NCBI GenBank assembly: GCA_032622095.1
Contig: CP136069.1
Span: forward strand, 14,494,450-14,558,449
DNA: 64,000 nucleotides
Reading direction: 5' to 3'
Origin: Siphonodentalium dalli
Taxonomy: Eukaryota > Mollusca > Scaphopoda > Gadilida > Siphonodentaliidae
The notes under the pieces were generated by a model. It was not told where the DNA came from. It did not search any database and saw only the letters and a program-made list of their open reading frames with translations. The translations under genes were made by a program, and so were the position numbers. Shown here piece by piece: positions 61,245 through 64,000 of this stretch (position 1 is the stretch's first letter; every line of letters starts with the position of its first letter).

Positions 61245-62114
61245 TTAGAATTTAACATTATTGTACCACATCAGATTTGTTAAACCGTAGGGGCATTCAA
61301 CGCTCAGCACTGATCTCTCCCTGAGAAGAACTTCCTCACTTTCCGTTATAGGTTCCGCTGCATTTGGGCGATTACCTTTCCCAGCTTCTTTCAACTGCTT
61401 CCTCTTGCTTGCTAACACAATCCTGGAACCTTCAAATTCACGGTCCATGCATATTCGATAAGGATATTTCTTTTCCCTCAAGTATCGGTCAATACCACGG
61501 TGGTATGATGTCAATGAGTCTGGCTCATAATCAGATCCATCAGCTTTCCGTATAGACACAATGAATGATCCTATATAATTGTCAATATGAATTGGATCAA
61601 TTGTCTCAATTGCTTGAAATTCATTTATCTCTGACAAAAATCTTGTGAATGCCCTTATCACAACTTGTGTCTTCTTCACTGTATTGTCATTTTTCATGCT
61701 AGTAACAAAGTCATCTTTATCAGAATCATGAACATCAACCCATGTTGGTGCCTTGGAATTTGATGCAGGTCTCTGAATATTCAAATTCACCACTGGTGGT
61801 TCATTAATAGCAGCAGTACTAGTGGTATCAGTGGTTGAAATACTTGCATTTATGGTGTTAGCATCGTTGCTTCTTCTCCAACCTCATAATGGAACTGATG
61901 ACCCATAATCAGAAACAATGGCTGATATTGTGGCATCTGCGGGCAACGTTTGAGAATTACATTGACTTTCCACTAAAACATTGCTTTCACTAGATTTAGA
62001 ACTGTCTACTTGGTCGATTCTGCTCACAACATCATGCAAATCGTCATCGTCTTTAAATAGCTGCATTAGATCATCGTATGATACCTCATTTAGATTAACT
62101 GTTTCAAATTCCAT
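61245..62114 (-). pseudogene. KIAA1958/Crypton-like recombinase-domain ORF, truncated
   Basis: Reading from the ATG at 62114: MEFETVNLNEVSYDDLMQLF, a Ser/Asp/Thr-rich region, an in-frame TGA at 61881-61883 (codon 78, possibly a decayed CGA), then an open frame to 61245. Total 289 codons counting the TGA. Residues about 125-285 carry KKTQVVIRAFTRFLSEI, IDNYIGSFIVSIRKADGSDY, EPDSLTSYHRGIDRYL, FEGSRIVLASKRKQLKEAGK and GNRPNAAEPITESEEVLL. This is the N-terminal, SAM-like half of the Crypton-derived tyrosine-recombinase domain (DUF3504) of KIAA1958, ZMYM and QRICH1 proteins. It ends at LTNLMWYNN, before the catalytic Arg-His-Arg-Tyr half, which is absent. It is therefore a 3'-truncated pseudogene, or the first exon of a spliced gene. 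Host gene versus mobile Crypton copy cannot be settled. Confidence 0.78.
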
Positions 62115-62777
62115 ATTGTTTTAAATTTCGTACTTTCGCAAGAATCGATCGATTTACGTTGTGTACTCTGCAGAAATTGCAAATGCAGACGACACTTTAA
62201 AAGCATCTAAATCACACATTAAATTAATTCATGGGAATGCAATGAAATTACGGACTTTTCGTAAGTAATCTCTCTTCTATCCTTGACTAAATATAATTTA
62301 TTTCAAATTCCATTCTGTATTTTATCGAATAAAAATTGCCGTCAGCAGTTTCTGTCAGATCAAGACCGTACTGAATTTCGGGGAATTCCCTACTTCGCTT
62401 ATAATAGAAATTGTCGAAGTAGTCCGTATTCGTGTGCACTGTAAACAATGTGTTGCTTTTTAAATTTCCAATCATTTTGCGGTGCGTTTTTTTTGTTTTT
62501 TTCGGTCCTGTCCTGTCCTCTCTCCACTTTCTTTCAACTTTGTTAACACAAGTAATTATTATGTTACGTTCGTAGTGCACGCTGATGTTATTTTACCGCT
62601 TTCCAATTGGTTATGTAGATGCTTTGTTTTGAAAACAAGCCAGTTGTCAAAACGCACGTGCACTCGCCGTTGCCATTCACGATGTCCTTGTTGCCATCCA
62701 GGATACAAGATCGGAAACCGCCTAGGCGTTTACGCGTGTATTTGGAGGGAAAATAGCTAAATTGTCAGATAAATAGA
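62115..62777. other. Upstream flank of the recombinase-like ORF
   Basis: No TATA-like promoter could be defended. A minus ORF at 62287-62580 (Lys/Arg-rich start, then FPEIQYGLDLTETADGNFYS) is in the same direction but shows no known motif; an upstream exon or chance are equally possible. Confidence 0.35.
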
Positions 62778-62786
62778 GTTACCACC

Positions 62787-63261
62787 GCTGATGGGGTCAT
62801 TGTCACAAGGCTCCGGTCACATTCGTAGCCAGCATTTTAAATCGATCACAAATGTAGCCAGCTTTTCTACGGCGATCACATTTGTAGACAGTTTTCTTAT
62901 TCATGCGAGCCTCAATGAACAACATTAGGTTAGTCTCATTTTTCTGAGTCGATGAATGAAAAACAACATTAATTTTAAATTTGATATTAGTTCATCTATT
63001 AACCTGAGGTTTCCGATCAATGTCGTAAGATGCTCGAATTATATTCCAATATAAGTTGATAAACGAAGTCCGTTTTGGAGCATGACGTCGATATTTTAGT
63101 CACGAACGCGATGACGTCATATTTCGCGCCATATATAAAGCATGGAATTAGAAAAGCTGGCTACGAATGTGATCGCCGGCGAAAAGCTGGCTACATTTGT
63201 GATCGATTTAAAAAGCTGGCTACGAATGTGACCGGAGCCTTGTGACAATGACCCCATCGGC
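62787..63261. mobile_element. Mutator-like MITE with ~120-bp TIRs, 475 bp
   Basis: The ends GCTGATGGGGTCATTGTCAC (left) and GCCGATGGGGTCATTGTCAC (right, reverse strand) begin terminal inverted repeats of about 120 bp. Flanks are GTTACCACC (62778-62786) and GTTACTACC (63262-63270), a 9-bp duplication with one mismatch. Nine bp and long TIRs are typical of Mutator elements. Each TIR contains three copies of a ~30-bp unit (G(G/A)TCACA...GTAGCCAGCTTTT) at 62815, 62844 and 62874. The centre is unique AT-rich sequence without an ORF. Confidence 0.85.
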
Positions 63262-63270
63262 GTTACTACC

Positions 63271-64000
63271 CTTCCGATTAACTCAGATACTCATTTCGAA
63301 ATTTAATCCTAGGCATCGCGTGGCATATGCTACTGCGATTGAATATCAATCGCTATCGAATCGTTAGCCCAGATTATGTATGTTTCACTAGGTATTAGGT
63401 GCTTTCGACTGACCCGTTGTCTAGATACTCCACTATAAAGGGGCCCGTACACTTAAAAATGTACTAGATGTTTGATTTAGTGTTTTGTTTTTCGTTCCAT
63501 TCAGAACAGTGGGTCATTAAATTCATGGACCTTCTCAACACAGAACGTTCTTAATATTACTTCTGAACCTTCTGAATAATGGTCCTCCTGATGAACGCAA
63601 TGTTATCAAAACGATACATAAATGATCCTAAATGAATAACCGAAAAATAATATTGAGAAAATAGTCGAGTAATTTTGGTATGAAATGTGGTATTTTGTGA
63701 TTGTTCTTCGTTCTAAAGGCAGTGGGTCTCCCTTCTCGTCATGTCAAGGATTATATGTCAATCACACCAAATAACCAAATATGATGAATAAAAATACACA
63801 CAATTGGAACATCAACAATTCACAAACGATGAATGCAAATAACACATCTGGAGAATCTGAAAGTAAGAACATAATCATCAGTAAAACATATTATAGACTC
63901 ATGTTTGACTGAACAAAAGGTGTAATAGCTGTACAATAAATCGAGCCATTTATGGGACCATCTCCAGAGATTGTCCCACAAATGACCGGAGTTAGTGTAC
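63271..64000. other. Non-coding sequence
   Basis: No supported feature up to the window end. Confidence 0.5.

Overview
The window looks like intergenic or intronic DNA of a metazoan, most likely a marine invertebrate. It is AT-rich and non-operonic, with no bacterial gene layout. It carries many decayed non-LTR retrotransposons, several DNA-transposon derivatives and satellite-like arrays. Two features hint at a mollusc or other lophotrochozoan: Helitron-like elements with central tandem repeats and a CAGA/CAAA microsatellite tail ending near TATATAGTAGAT (compare the 'pearl' and HINE elements of bivalves), and a 'GGGCCATAACTCC' type repeat near 61.2 kb. That placement is inference. I recognise no intact host gene. 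The only host-like protein is a broken KIAA1958/Crypton-type recombinase-domain ORF at 61.2-62.1 kb (minus), which may itself be a mobile-element gene.

Layout. 1-4.2 kb: AT-rich DNA, a hAT-like ATTAC-rich repeat, a GC-rich block built from an iterated CGTG(G/T/A)TCA motif, and Helitron-like tails. 4.2-8.3 kb: a nearly complete but mutated L1/Tx1-type LINE ORF2 on the minus strand. 8.85-10.4 kb: a 242-bp dimeric satellite, then TA/CA microsatellites. 10.6-18 kb: mostly featureless, with two inverted copies of an 'AAGATGGC' repeat and a hAT BED-finger relic. 18.5-26 kb: simple repeats, a 180-bp tandem repeat and a ~5-kb interrupted palindrome. 26-30.3 kb: tandemly nested Helitron-like elements made of 122-bp monomers, each carrying an NRF-1-like palindrome. 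32.2-33.9 kb: one LINE inserted into another. 34.75-37.37 kb: an element with ~250-300-bp inverted termini, itself containing a second MITE-like element. 37.4-44.4 kb: almost featureless. 44.4-44.9 kb: a 456-bp piggyBac-like MITE with two internal hairpins. 46-58.5 kb: at least five LINE fragments. 61.2-62.1 kb: the Crypton/KIAA1958-like ORF. 62.8-63.3 kb: a Mutator-like MITE with long TIRs and an imperfect 9-bp duplication.

Taken together the window is a transposon graveyard. The LINEs supply reverse transcriptase, endonuclease and zinc-knuckle fragments, all interrupted by stops or frameshifts. The non-autonomous DNA elements (piggyBac-, Mutator-, hAT- and Helitron-like) have well-preserved ends and depend on transposases encoded elsewhere. 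No cooperating gene system was found.
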